A stretch of 16,561 nt of DNA from Actinomycetes bacterium. Its GTDB lineage: Bacteria > Actinomycetota > Actinomycetes > Actinomycetales > Dermatophilaceae. The notes under the pieces were generated by a model that saw only the letters and a list, made by a program, of their open reading frames with translations, was not told where the DNA came from and searched no databases. Where the stretch lies: the NCBI GenBank assembly GCA_023451855.1, contig JAEXXY010000251.1, positions 1 to 16,561 on the forward strand, read 5' to 3'. Positions 8,929-16,452 of the stretch are shown piece by piece (the first letter of the stretch is position 1; every line of letters starts with the position of its first letter). Position numbers and translations under genes: made by a program.

Positions 8929-9414
8929 ATGGCCCGCACCACTTCGCCCCCCGACGACCTCCGTCTCGAGCAGCAGATCTGCTACGCCATGCACACCACG
9001 GTGCGGGCCTTCGACGCCGTCTACCGCGCGCTCCTCGCCGAGCACGGCCTCTCCTACCCGCAGTACATCGCCCTCATGGCGCTCGGCGAGCACGGGCCGG
9101 TCACCGTCGGCGACCTCGGCCGCCTCATGCGCCTCGACTCCGGCACCCTGTCCCCCCTGCTCAAGCGGATGCAGGCCGCCGGCGTCGTCGTGCGTGAGCG
9201 GGACCCCGAGGACGAGCGACGCGTCGTCGTCGGCCTCACGGCAGCGGGCCGCGAGCGCCTCGACGCCCTCACCGGGCTGCCCACGACGATCGCCGAGCGC
9301 AGCGGCCTGAGCCGCGCCGAGATGCTCGAGCTTCACCGGGTGCTGCGCACCGTCTCCGAGCGGCTCGACGCCGTGGCGGCTGACGCGTCGGCCGCCGCCT
9401 CCGTCAGGGGATGA
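8929..9414 (+). CDS. ohrR: MarR-family organic peroxide sensor OhrR
   Basis: The 161-residue protein has the MarR winged-helix fold. N-terminal Cys18 in LEQQICYAM corresponds to the peroxide-sensing Cys15 of Bacillus subtilis OhrR. The following YPQYIALMAL, LDSGTLSPLLKRM and ERDPEDERRVVVGLT segments match OhrR closely. In this family the reduced dimer represses ohr; oxidation of the cysteine by organic hydroperoxide releases DNA. No second cysteine is present, so this looks like a one-Cys OhrR, which would need an external thiol to form a mixed disulfide. ATG 8929 lacks a Shine-Dalgarno and is probably leaderless. The gene diverges from ohr across the operator. Its last 11 bases overlap the 3' end of the convergent DUF445 gene. 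Confidence 0.95.
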   Translation: MARTTSPPDDLRLEQQICYAMHTTVRAFDAVYRALLAEHGLSYPQYIALMALGEHGPVTVGDLGRLMRLDSGTLSPLLKRMQAAGVVVRERDPEDERRVVVGLTAAGRERLDALTGLPTTIAERSGLSRAEMLELHRVLRTVSERLDAVAADASAAASVRG

Positions 9415-10690
9415 GCACCGACACGGCGTGGATGAGCACGCCGATGAGGCCGCCCACGAGCGTGCCGTTGATCCGGATGAACTGGAGGTCACGGCCCACC
9501 TGCAGCTCGACGCGCTCGGCCGTCTCCTTGCCGTCCCAGCGGTCGATCGTGGCGCTGATGACCTGCGTGACCTCGGTGCCGTACCGCTCGACGGCGTAGA
9601 CCGTCGCGTCGCAGATCCGGGCGTCGACGCGGTCGCGGACCGACTTGTCGGCCAGCAGGCGCTCGGCGAGACCCGTGACCTCCTTGACGGCCCGGGTGCG
9701 CACCGGCCCGTCCTCGTCCTCGAGCGCCGCGACGACGACCGAGCGCAGCGAGGACCACAGCGACATGGCGGTGTCGGGCACCTGGGGGTGGGACAGGAGG
9801 CGCTCCTTGAGCCGCTCGGCCTTGGCCTGCGTGACGGGGTCGTGCTGGAGGTCGTCGGCAAGGTCGACGAGCAGCTTGTCGAGCGCCTGGCGGACGTCGT
9901 GCCGTGGGTCGTTGCGGATGTCACCGAGCCACTTGAGCGCCTCGGTGTGGACCTTGCGGGCCACGAGGTCGTTGATCGCGTCGGGCACCCAGGCGGGGGC
10001 CCGCTGGGTGATGAGCGACTCGAAGAGGTCCTCGTTGTCGACGAGCCACACCCGCAGCTCGTCGAGGGCGAGGTCGACGAGGGCCACGTGGGCCTCGTCG
10101 CGCACCACCTGGTCGAGCAGGCCCCCGGCGAGCGAGCTGATCGGCTCCTGCTTGAGCCGGGGCAGGACGGCCTGCTCGATGACGGCGCGGACGTCGGCGT
10201 CGGGGATCCGGTGCAGGGCGTGGACGGTCACCGTCGCGACCTCGTCGACGAGCCGCTTGGCGTGGCCCGGGCCGAGGACCCACTCGGCGGCGCGACGCGT
10301 CGGCTCCGCGTCGAGCACGCGCTCGCGGATGATGTCCTCGCGCATGAAGTTCTCGCTGACGAACTCCTCGAGGCTGCGCCCGATCATCTCCTTCTTGCGC
10401 GGGATGAGGGCCGTGTGCGGGATCGGCAGGCCGAGCGGGTGCCGGAAGAGGGCCGTGACGGCGAACCAGTCGGCGCAGGCACCGACCATCGAGGCCTCGG
10501 CCCCGGCGTTGACGAACCCGAGCAGGCCGTCGCCGTGACCACGCGTCAACAGGTAGACGACCGCCGCGAAGACGAGCAGGCCGGTGGCGACCAGACGCAT
10601 CTGCCGCAGGTCGCGGCGGCGCTGGGCATCGAGAGCGGGGTCGGCGATGAACCCCAGAGGTCCGCTCGGGGTCTTCACTCGTCCGGGCAC
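9404..10690 (-). CDS. DUF445 family membrane protein
   Basis: The 428-residue product has a membrane segment at about 32-48. The conserved DUF445 block follows at about 60-100 (ASMVGACADWFAVTALFRHP, then PIPHTALIPRKK). A long charged, mostly helical middle comes next, and a second hydrophobic segment ends the protein (about 408-427). The layout suggests a large helical domain held by both ends to the cytoplasmic membrane. The family (YjiN/YheB-like) has no firmly established function. The start is a GTG at 10690, chosen because a GGGAGGGAG run precedes it at good spacing; no ATG fits at the N-terminus. It lies 107 bases downstream of the SseB-family gene in the same direction, a spacer with only short weak hairpins, so it may have its own promoter or be read from the his operon. 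Its 3' end overlaps ohrR by 11 bases tail to tail. Confidence 0.88.
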   Translation of the reverse strand: MPGRVKTPSGPLGFIADPALDAQRRRDLRQMRLVATGLLVFAAVVYLLTRGHGDGLLGFVNAGAEASMVGACADWFAVTALFRHPLGLPIPHTALIPRKKEMIGRSLEEFVSENFMREDIIRERVLDAEPTRRAAEWVLGPGHAKRLVDEVATVTVHALHRIPDADVRAVIEQAVLPRLKQEPISSLAGGLLDQVVRDEAHVALVDLALDELRVWLVDNEDLFESLITQRAPAWVPDAINDLVARKVHTEALKWLGDIRNDPRHDVRQALDKLLVDLADDLQHDPVTQAKAERLKERLLSHPQVPDTAMSLWSSLRSVVVAALEDEDGPVRTRAVKEVTGLAERLLADKSVRDRVDARICDATVYAVERYGTEVTQVISATIDRWDGKETAERVELQVGRDLQFIRINGTLVGGLIGVLIHAVSVLIP

Positions 10691-10797
10691 GGCACTCCCT
10701 CCCTGCTGACGCTGCGTGATGGTGCCTGTCGCTGCTCTACCCCTCCGAACGCGCGAGCACCCGCCGACGCTCCCGGGACCGGGGGCCGACGCGTCGC

Positions 10798-11583
10798 TCA
10801 GCCCGCGGGCTCGAGCGCGAACGTCAGGGCATCGATCCTCGCACGCGTCTCGCCGTCGGTGGCGATGCGCTCGCCGATGCGCGTGGCGACGGCCCCGACC
10901 TCGTCGGCGTCGAGGCCGGGGCGCAGGGCGAGGACGACGCGCAGGACACCGGCGCCGGCGGGCTCGCCCGCCTCGAGGCGGTGGCCGGTGACGTCCTCCT
11001 CGAAGGCGACGGCGGCCGCCACGGCGGCGGCGACGTGCGCGTCGGCGTGGCTCGGGACCCACGGACGCTGCTGGGCCAGCGCCCAGAGCATGCTCGGGCG
11101 CAGCACCGTGGCGCGGGGCGAGGCCACGTCGACGACGAGCACCTGGCACTCCTCGGTGATGGCCGCCCGGGCGGCCGACGACGCCGGCACGGGCACCGGG
11201 CGCGCCGAGGCGTCCCACTCGGCGAGGCTGGCGAGCGAGGTGAACACCGGTAGGGCGCGAGAGCCGTCCGGGGCCGTCAGGGTCACGGCGGCCATGTCGC
11301 TGCGCGTGTCGGCGGCGTGCTCGCCCGACTCGTCGACCTCCGTGGCGACGGCGACGACGGGCACGAGCCACCGGGCGGCCGAGACGGCGGCGACGAGCGC
11401 CTCCTCGGCCTGGGGCGTCGGGTCGGCGTGCAGCGCGGCGACCGCGTCGAGGACCGTGGCGTCGGCCTCGCCGGTGTCACCGGAGAAGCCGTGGCTCGGG
11501 ATGGACTTGCCCTCCCAGGCCTGCCCGGCCGAGTCGGCTGGCCTGCCCTGGGCGTCGTGGAAGGCGCCGGGCGCCTCGCTCAC
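10798..11583 (-). CDS. SseB-family protein of unknown function
   Basis: The 261-residue product resembles the SseB N-terminal domain family. Recognisable parts are a region with DPTPQAEEALVAAVSAARWLVPVVA near residue 45, the LPVFTSLASLAEWD segment, and a segment giving VLVVDVASPRATVLRPSMLWALAQ. The Escherichia coli namesake is linked to serine sensitivity, but the biochemical role in actinobacteria is unknown. There is no signal peptide or membrane segment, so it should be cytoplasmic. It starts with a GTG whose last bases form the priA stop (GTGA overlap), with GGAGG seven bases upstream. It is therefore translationally coupled to priA and belongs to the his operon as transcribed here. Whether it takes part in amino-acid metabolism is inference from position only. 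Confidence 0.82.
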   Translation of the reverse strand: MSEAPGAFHDAQGRPADSAGQAWEGKSIPSHGFSGDTGEADATVLDAVAALHADPTPQAEEALVAAVSAARWLVPVVAVATEVDESGEHAADTRSDMAAVTLTAPDGSRALPVFTSLASLAEWDASARPVPVPASSAARAAITEECQVLVVDVASPRATVLRPSMLWALAQQRPWVPSHADAHVAAAVAAAVAFEEDVTGHRLEAGEPAGAGVLRVVLALRPGLDADEVGAVATRIGERIATDGETRARIDALTFALEPAG

Positions 11584-12338
11584 GAGCGGACCTCCGGTCG
11601 GCCCGCGACCTCGAGCGCCTCCGGGAGCGTGAACGCGCCGCGGTAGAGGGCCGAACCGATGATGGCGCCCTCGACGCCGACGCCGACGAGGCCGCGGATC
11701 GCCGCGATGTCCTCGAGCGTCGACACGCCACCGCTCGCGACGACAGGACGCTCGGTGCGGGCGCACACCTCGCGGAGCAGGTCGGTGTTGGGCCCCTGGA
11801 GCATGCCGTCCTTCTGCACGTCGGTGACGACGTACCGGGCGCAGCCCTCGCGGTCGAGCCGGTCGAGCACCTCCCAGAGGTCGCCGCCCTCACGCGTCCA
11901 CCCGCGGGCCGCGAGCGTCGTGCCGCGCACGTCGAGGCCGATGGCGACGCGGTCGCCGTGCTCGGCGATGACCGATGCCGTCCACTCCGGGTTCTCCAGC
12001 GCCGCCGTGCCGATGTTGACGCGCCGGCACCCGGTGGCGAGGGCGGCCTCGAGGGTGGCGGTGTCACGGATGCCGCCGGAGAGCTCGACCCGCAGGTCGA
12101 GGCGCCCGACGATCGAGGCGATGAGGTCGCGGTTGCTGCCGCGACCGAACGCGGCGTCGAGGTCGACGAGGTGGATCCACTCGGCGCCCTGGTCCTGCCA
12201 GGCCTTCGCGGCCTCCCACGGGTCGCCGAACTCGCCACCACTGCCGGCGACGCCCTGGACGAGCTGGACGGCCCGGCCGCCGGCGATGTCGACGGCGGGC
12301 AGCAGCTCGAGGCGCGCTCGGTCGCTCATGTCGGTCAT
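11580..12338 (-). CDS. priA: PriA, bifunctional HisA/TrpF phosphoribosyl isomerase
   Basis: The 252-residue TIM-barrel enzyme matches actinobacterial PriA. It isomerises ProFAR to PRFAR in histidine synthesis and usually also performs the TrpF step, phosphoribosylanthranilate to CdRP. Catalytic Asp17 in LLPAVDIAGG and Asp173 in VVTDVQKDGML are present. So are the two phosphate-binding segments (SGGIRD, ASGGVS) and the Arg145/Trp147 pair in ARGWT, which is expected in the PriA loop used for both substrates. The first of two nearby ATGs (12338) is chosen because GGAGGAGA precedes it; the second, at 12329, remains possible. It follows hisH after 45 bases, the only non-overlapping junction from hisD to the SseB gene. 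The next gene overlaps its stop by four bases. Dual function is inferred from lineage; absence of a separate trpF cannot be judged here. Confidence 0.95.
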   Translation of the reverse strand: MTDMSDRARLELLPAVDIAGGRAVQLVQGVAGSGGEFGDPWEAAKAWQDQGAEWIHLVDLDAAFGRGSNRDLIASIVGRLDLRVELSGGIRDTATLEAALATGCRRVNIGTAALENPEWTASVIAEHGDRVAIGLDVRGTTLAARGWTREGGDLWEVLDRLDREGCARYVVTDVQKDGMLQGPNTDLLREVCARTERPVVASGGVSTLEDIAAIRGLVGVGVEGAIIGSALYRGAFTLPEALEVAGRPEVRS

Positions 12339-12383
12339 GCGGAAAGGTCTCCTCCGGTGTCGGGGGTGCGGGTCGCGGACGCC

Positions 12384-13031
12384 TCAGAGGCCCCGGACCC
12401 AGTTCTCCAGCAGGTGGGCTCCGGCGTCGCCGGACTTCTCGGGGTGGAACTGGGTGGCGCAGAGCGGGCCGTTCTCGACCGCGGCGACGAACCGGGCCCC
12501 GTGCTCGGCCCACGTGACGTGCGGCGCCACCCGCTCGAAGGCCCCCGTGGCCTCGAGCGTCCAGCGCTGCACGGCGTAGGAGTGGACGAAGTAGAAGCGC
12601 TCGTGCTCGACGCCGGCGAACAGGCGGGTGCCCTCGGCGGCCTCGACCGGTGACCAGCCCATGTGCGGCACGACGTCGGCCGGGAGCCGTTCGACGGTGC
12701 CGGGCCACTCCCCCAGCCCCTCGACCGGCGCGTCGGACGGCTCGGCCGAGCCGTCGAAGAGCACCTGCATCCCGACGCAGACGCCGAGCACCGGGCGGCC
12801 GCCGCTGATGCGCCGGCCGATGACGCGCGGGCCGTGCGCGGCGGCGAGGCCCTTCATGCACGCGTGGAAGTTGCCGACGCCGGGCACGAAGAGGCCGTCG
12901 GCCTCGAGAGCGGCGACGGGGTCAGCGGTGAGCGTGACCGTGGCACCGACGCGCTCGAGGGCGCGCACGGCCGAGCGGACGTTGCCGCTGCCGTAGTCGA
13001 GGACGACGACGCCGCGGCCGCCAGCGGTCAC
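12384..13031 (-). CDS. hisH: Imidazole glycerol phosphate synthase glutaminase subunit
   Basis: This 215-residue class I glutamine amidotransferase hydrolyses glutamine and passes ammonia to HisF, which forms imidazole glycerol phosphate and AICAR. The triad is complete: Cys85 in GVCVGMQVLF, with His196 and Glu198 in QFHPEKSG. The oxyanion-region segment FVPGVGNF lies at about 48-55, and HMGW is typical of HisH. Length is normal. The start is a GTG at 13031 overlapping the hisB stop by four bases (GTGA), with GGGAG five bases upstream. HisF is not in this window; in many actinobacteria it lies further on in the his cluster. Coupled translation with hisB is expected. Confidence 0.96.
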   Translation of the reverse strand: MTAGGRGVVVLDYGSGNVRSAVRALERVGATVTLTADPVAALEADGLFVPGVGNFHACMKGLAAAHGPRVIGRRISGGRPVLGVCVGMQVLFDGSAEPSDAPVEGLGEWPGTVERLPADVVPHMGWSPVEAAEGTRLFAGVEHERFYFVHSYAVQRWTLEATGAFERVAPHVTWAEHGARFVAAVENGPLCATQFHPEKSGDAGAHLLENWVRGL

Positions 13032-13627
13032 AGGGCTCCCTTGGCGCTGGGGATGCCGACGACGCGCGGGTCGCGGGCCACGGCGGCGCGCAGGGCCCGC
13101 GCGACGGCCTTGAACTGCGCCTCGACGATGTGGTGCGGGTCGCGGCCGGCGAGGACGCGCACGTGCAGGCACAGACCGGCGTTGAAGGCGAACGACTCCA
13201 GGACGTGACGCGTCATCGACCCGGTGAAGTGGCCCCCGATCAGCGCGTACTGCTGGCCCTCCGGCTCACCCTGGTGGACGACGTAGGGCCGCCCGGCGAC
13301 GTCGACGACGGCGTGCGCGAGCGCCTCGTCGAGCGGCACCGTGGCGTCGCCGAAGCGGGAGATGCCGGCCTTGTCGCCGAGCGCCTCCCGGAGCGCCTGG
13401 CCCAGGACGATCGCGGTGTCCTCGACGGTGTGGTGCACGTCGACGTCGACGTCGCCGGTCGCCTTGACGGTGAGGTCGATGAGCGAGTGCTTGGCGAGCG
13501 AGGCGAGCATGTGGTCGTAGAACGGGACACCGGTGGACACGTCGGCGACACCGGTGCCGTCGAGGTCGAGGGTGAGCTCGACGGAAGACTCGGACGTCGA
13601 GCGGCTGATCGTCGCGGTGCGGTTCAT
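13028..13627 (-). CDS. hisB: Imidazoleglycerol-phosphate dehydratase
   Basis: The 199-residue product is the monofunctional HisB dehydratase, which removes water from imidazole glycerol phosphate to give imidazole acetol phosphate. The manganese-binding repeats are intact: HHTVED at 65-70 and HHIVE at 165-169, with DHML at 38-41, KHS at 47-49 and the GHFTGSMTRHVLESF region around 132-146. It lacks the N-terminal histidinol-phosphatase domain of the enterobacterial fusion, so the phosphatase must be encoded elsewhere. ATG 13627 overlaps the hisC stop by four bases (ATGA), with AGGAG eight bases upstream. Its own stop overlaps the hisH start. Confidence 0.97.
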   Translation of the reverse strand: MNRTATISRSTSESSVELTLDLDGTGVADVSTGVPFYDHMLASLAKHSLIDLTVKATGDVDVDVHHTVEDTAIVLGQALREALGDKAGISRFGDATVPLDEALAHAVVDVAGRPYVVHQGEPEGQQYALIGGHFTGSMTRHVLESFAFNAGLCLHVRVLAGRDPHHIVEAQFKAVARALRAAVARDPRVVGIPSAKGAL

Positions 13628-14787
13628 GCGGGCTGCTCCTGTGTCGGCGTGCTGCTCGTGCTGGTCAGGTGGGTCGGCGCGAGGCGCGCGAAGGCGTCGA
13701 GGAACGCCGTGGTCTCGTCGGGGTCGCCGGCCGTGACCCTCAGGTGGTGGGCGATGCCGACGTCGCGGACGAGCACGCCGGCCTCGAGCAGCGCCTGCCA
13801 CGTGGCCTTCTCGTCGGTCAGGCCACCGAAGAGCACGAAGTTGCTGTCGCTGGGCACCGGCGTGGCTCCCAGCTCGGTGAGGCGCTCGACGATCCGGTCG
13901 CGCTGGTGCTTGATGACCTCGACGGTGCCGAGCATGACGTCGGCGTGCTCGAGCGCGACGCGCGCGATCGTCTGGGTCGGCGTCGAGAGGTGGTAGGGCA
14001 GCCGGACCAGGCGCAGGGCGTCGACGACCTCCGGGGCCGCGACGAGGTAACCGAGGCGGCCGCCGGCGAAGGCGAACGCCTTGCTCATGGTGCGCGTGAC
14101 GACCAGGCGCGGGTGCTCGGCCAGGAGCGACAACGCGGATCGCGTTCCCGGACGGGCGAACTCGGCGTAGGCCTCGTCGACGACGACGATCGCGTCGGGC
14201 GCGGCCTCGAGCACGGCACCGATGACCTCGAAGGGCAGCGCGGTGCCCGTGGGGTTGTTCGGGGAGCAGAGGAAGACGATCGACGGGTGGTGGCGCCGGG
14301 CCTGCTCGGCGGCCGACTCGGGGGTGAGGTCGAAGGTTCCCGTGCCGCGCAGCCCGTCGACCCACGTGGTGCCGAGGGTCTCGCTGATGATCGGGTGCAT
14401 CGAGTAGCTCGGGGTGAACCCCAGCGCCACCCGGCCCGGGCCGCCGAAGGCCTGCACGACGTGCGAGAGCACCTCGTTGGAGCCGTTGCCGGCCCAGACC
14501 TGCTCGGGCGTGACCGTGACCCCGGACTGCTTCTCGAGGTAGGCGGTCAGCGCCTTGCGCAGGTCGGTGAAGTCGCGGTCGGGGTAGCGGTTGAGGTCGC
14601 GGACGTCGGCCGCGAGCGCCGCGACGATCGCCTCGACGACGGCCTCGGGCACCGGGTAGGAGTTCTCGTTGGTGTTGAGCCGCACCGGCACGTCGAGCTG
14701 CGGCGCGCCGTAGGCGGTGCGCCCATGCAGGTCGGGGCGCAGCAACCGGGCGACCTCGTCGGCCGGGGTGGGGGATGCGTCGGTCAC
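13624..14787 (-). CDS. hisC: Histidinol-phosphate aminotransferase
   Basis: The 387-residue fold-type I PLP enzyme converts imidazole acetol phosphate and glutamate to histidinol phosphate. Visible signatures are the N-terminal LNTNENSYP, NGSNEVL (101-107), SPNNPTG (175-181), VVVDEAYAEF (about 201-210) and the PLP lysine Lys236 in TMSKAFAFAGGRLGY. Length is usual for actinobacterial HisC. The start is a GTG at 14787 whose last bases belong to the hisD stop (GTGA), with GAGG about seven bases upstream. Stop and start are shared with hisB on the other side. Related aromatic aminotransferases look similar, but the operon position between hisD and hisB settles the assignment. Confidence 0.97.
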   Translation of the reverse strand: MTDASPTPADEVARLLRPDLHGRTAYGAPQLDVPVRLNTNENSYPVPEAVVEAIVAALAADVRDLNRYPDRDFTDLRKALTAYLEKQSGVTVTPEQVWAGNGSNEVLSHVVQAFGGPGRVALGFTPSYSMHPIISETLGTTWVDGLRGTGTFDLTPESAAEQARRHHPSIVFLCSPNNPTGTALPFEVIGAVLEAAPDAIVVVDEAYAEFARPGTRSALSLLAEHPRLVVTRTMSKAFAFAGGRLGYLVAAPEVVDALRLVRLPYHLSTPTQTIARVALEHADVMLGTVEVIKHQRDRIVERLTELGATPVPSDSNFVLFGGLTDEKATWQALLEAGVLVRDVGIAHHLRVTAGDPDETTAFLDAFARLAPTHLTSTSSTPTQEQPA

Positions 14788-16136
14788 CGCGGCACCTCGT
14801 CGCCGAACCGCGCCGTGACGGCCTCTCCGTGCGCCGGGAGGTCCTCGGCCTGGGCGAGCGTGACGACGTGCGCCGCGATGCCGCGCAGGGCGGCCTCGTC
14901 GTAGTCGACGACGTGGATGCCGCGCAGGAACGACTGGACCGACAGGCCGCTCGAGTGCGTCGCGCAGCCGGCCGTCGGCAGGACGTGGTTGGAGCCGGCG
15001 GCGTAGTCGCCGAGGCTGACCGGCGCCCACGGCCCGACGAAGACGGCGCCGGCGTTGCGCACCCGGGCCGCTACGGCCGACGCGTCGCGTGTCTGGATCT
15101 CGAGGTGCTCGGCGGCGTAGGCGTTGACGACGTCCAGGCCGGCGTCGACGTCGTCGACGAGGACGATGCGCGACTGGGTGCCCTCGAGCGCCTCGGTGAC
15201 CCGCTCGGCGTGCTTCGTCGCGGGTACGCGGCGCGTCAGCGCGGCACGGGTGGCCTCGGCGAGCTGCTCGCTGTCGGTGACGAGCACGGACGCGGCGAGC
15301 GGGTCGTGCTCGGCCTGGCTGACGAGGTCGGCGGCGACGTGCTCGGGGTCGGCGGAGTCGTCGGCGAGGACGGCGATCTCGGTGGGGCCGGCCTCGGCGT
15401 CGATGCCGATGAGCCCCTTGAGGAGGCGCTTGGCCGCGACGACCCAGATGTTGCCGGGGCCGGTGACCATCGACACGGGGTCGCACGCCACGGTGTCTCC
15501 CTCGGGCGTCTGCTCCGAGAAGCCGTAGGCGAACATCGCGACGGCCTGGGCGCCACCGACGGCGTACACCTCGTCGACGCCGAGCAAAGCGCACGTCGCG
15601 AGGATCGTCGGGTTCGGGTAGCCGGCGAACTCGCCGGTGTTCTCGCGCTGCGGCGGCGAGGCGACAGCGAGCGAGCCGACGCCGGCGAGCTGGGCGGGCA
15701 CGACGTTCATGACGACGCTGCTCGGGTAGACCGCGAGACCGCCCGGCACGTAGAGACCGACGCGGTCGACGGGCACCCAGCGCTCGGTGACGGTGCCGCC
15801 GGGCACGACGGTGGTCGTCGTGTCGGTGCGCCGCTGGTCGGCGTGGACGAGCCGGGCGCGGCGGATGGCCTCCTCGAGGGCGGCGCGAAGGTCGGGCTCG
15901 AGGCCCTCCAGGGCCGACCGCAGCACGGAGGCGGGCACCCGCAGGTGCGTCGGGCGGACCCCGTCGAACCGCTCACCCAGGTCGCGCAGGGCCGCGGCGC
16001 CCCGATGCTCGACGTCCTCGCAGATCGGCCGCACCTGCTCGAGGGCGGCCGTGACGTCGAACTCGGCTCGGGGAAGGGCGCCGCGCAGGAAGCGCACGTC
16101 GAGCGTGCGTCCGCGCAGGTCGAGGGTGGACATCAT
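14784..16136 (-). CDS. hisD: Histidinol dehydrogenase
   Basis: The 450-residue enzyme carries out the last two oxidations of histidine synthesis, histidinol to histidinal to histidine, with NAD and zinc. All expected residues are present: zinc ligands Gln274, His277, Asp377 and His436, and the catalytic pair Glu343-His344 in AEHLEI. Typical segments are YVPGG (129-133), GGAQAVA (194-200), TGPGN (225-229) and DAEAGPTEIAVLAD. It is the first gene of the minus-strand his series, so its promoter should serve the operon. There is no Shine-Dalgarno before ATG 16136 (or ATG 16133). A TANNNT box, TAGACT, ends eight bases upstream, which suggests a leaderless or nearly leaderless message. A clear -35 is not visible, and I see no attenuator or T-box leader. 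Confidence 0.97.
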   Translation of the reverse strand: MMSTLDLRGRTLDVRFLRGALPRAEFDVTAALEQVRPICEDVEHRGAAALRDLGERFDGVRPTHLRVPASVLRSALEGLEPDLRAALEEAIRRARLVHADQRRTDTTTTVVPGGTVTERWVPVDRVGLYVPGGLAVYPSSVVMNVVPAQLAGVGSLAVASPPQRENTGEFAGYPNPTILATCALLGVDEVYAVGGAQAVAMFAYGFSEQTPEGDTVACDPVSMVTGPGNIWVVAAKRLLKGLIGIDAEAGPTEIAVLADDSADPEHVAADLVSQAEHDPLAASVLVTDSEQLAEATRAALTRRVPATKHAERVTEALEGTQSRIVLVDDVDAGLDVVNAYAAEHLEIQTRDASAVAARVRNAGAVFVGPWAPVSLGDYAAGSNHVLPTAGCATHSSGLSVQSFLRGIHVVDYDEAALRGIAAHVVTLAQAEDLPAHGEAVTARFGDEVPR

Positions 16137-16144
16137 GGGTCACC

Positions 16145-16150
16145 AGTCTA
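16145..16150 (-). promoter_or_regulatory. Candidate -10 element of the his operon
   Basis: On the minus strand TAGACT ends eight bases before the hisD ATG at 16136. It fits the actinobacterial TANNNT pattern and is identical to the ohrR -10 candidate in this window. No convincing -35 lies 16-18 bases upstream, so this is a modest-confidence call. Confidence 0.35.
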
Positions 16151-16389
16151 GGAGGCGCATGCGCGTGCCCCTGCAGCGTCTCAGGGTGCGGGTCAGGGCT
16201 GCCGCCGGTCTCCGACCGGGCTGTCCAATCCTGAACGGCCGCTGACCAAGGCCAGACCCTCGCCAGACCCTCGCCCCACCGGGGCTCCGCCACGCTCGGA
16301 GCGGTCCCGGCCGGGCGCCCACGACCTCCTGGTCAGCTCGTCCTCCGAGTCGTCCACGCGAGCGTCCGGCCGGGGTCGCGACCCACCTC

Positions 16390-16420
16390 TTCGCACCCTG
16401 TTCGCAGCCTGTTCGCACGT
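16390..16420 (+). promoter_or_regulatory. 11-bp direct repeats, PHO-box-like
   Basis: Two full units, TTCGCACCCTG (16390-16400) and TTCGCAGCCTG (16401-16411), and a partial third, TTCGCACGT, are spaced exactly 11 bases apart. They end 32 bases before the start of the secreted-protein gene. In Streptomyces, PhoP boxes are 11-bp direct repeats with a GTTCAC-like core. The core here is GTTCGCA, so the match is partial. Confidence 0.35.
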
Positions 16421-16452
16421 CTTCCACGCCCTCCCACACCCCAGGAGAACCC

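Larger units (their letters stand above)
16137..16452. other. Divergent spacer between hisD and a secreted-protein gene
   Basis: This 316-base spacer holds no convincing gene. It contains the hisD -10 candidate; a perfect inverted repeat CCGGTC-TCC-GACCGG at 16205-16219; an 11-bp tandem duplication (16251-16272); and a hairpin with arms GCTCCG/CGGAGC (16284-16289 and 16297-16302), extendable by CCGGG/CCCGG on the outside. Degenerate 11-bp repeats follow at 16390-16420. A minus-strand frame through here (about 16140-16538) is probably a shadow because it runs across the signal peptide gene. Confidence 0.6.

Noticed and set aside
7305..8942. Continuous minus-strand frame suggesting a 545-residue fusion including the oxidoreductase
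   Set aside because: The N-terminal part is a shadow of ohr in another frame; the ATG at 8369 with a perfect AAGGAG is the real start.
9428..11632. Plus-strand 734-codon frame opposite DUF445 and the SseB-family gene
   Set aside because: It lies antisense to two recognisable genes, has biased composition and no domain.
14775..16151. Plus-strand 458-codon frame opposite hisD
   Set aside because: Antisense shadow of a gene with all catalytic residues of histidinol dehydrogenase.
16137..16452. Possible T-box or histidine attenuator leader for the his operon
   Set aside because: No run of His codons, no T-box core and no terminator with a T tract could be seen on the minus strand.
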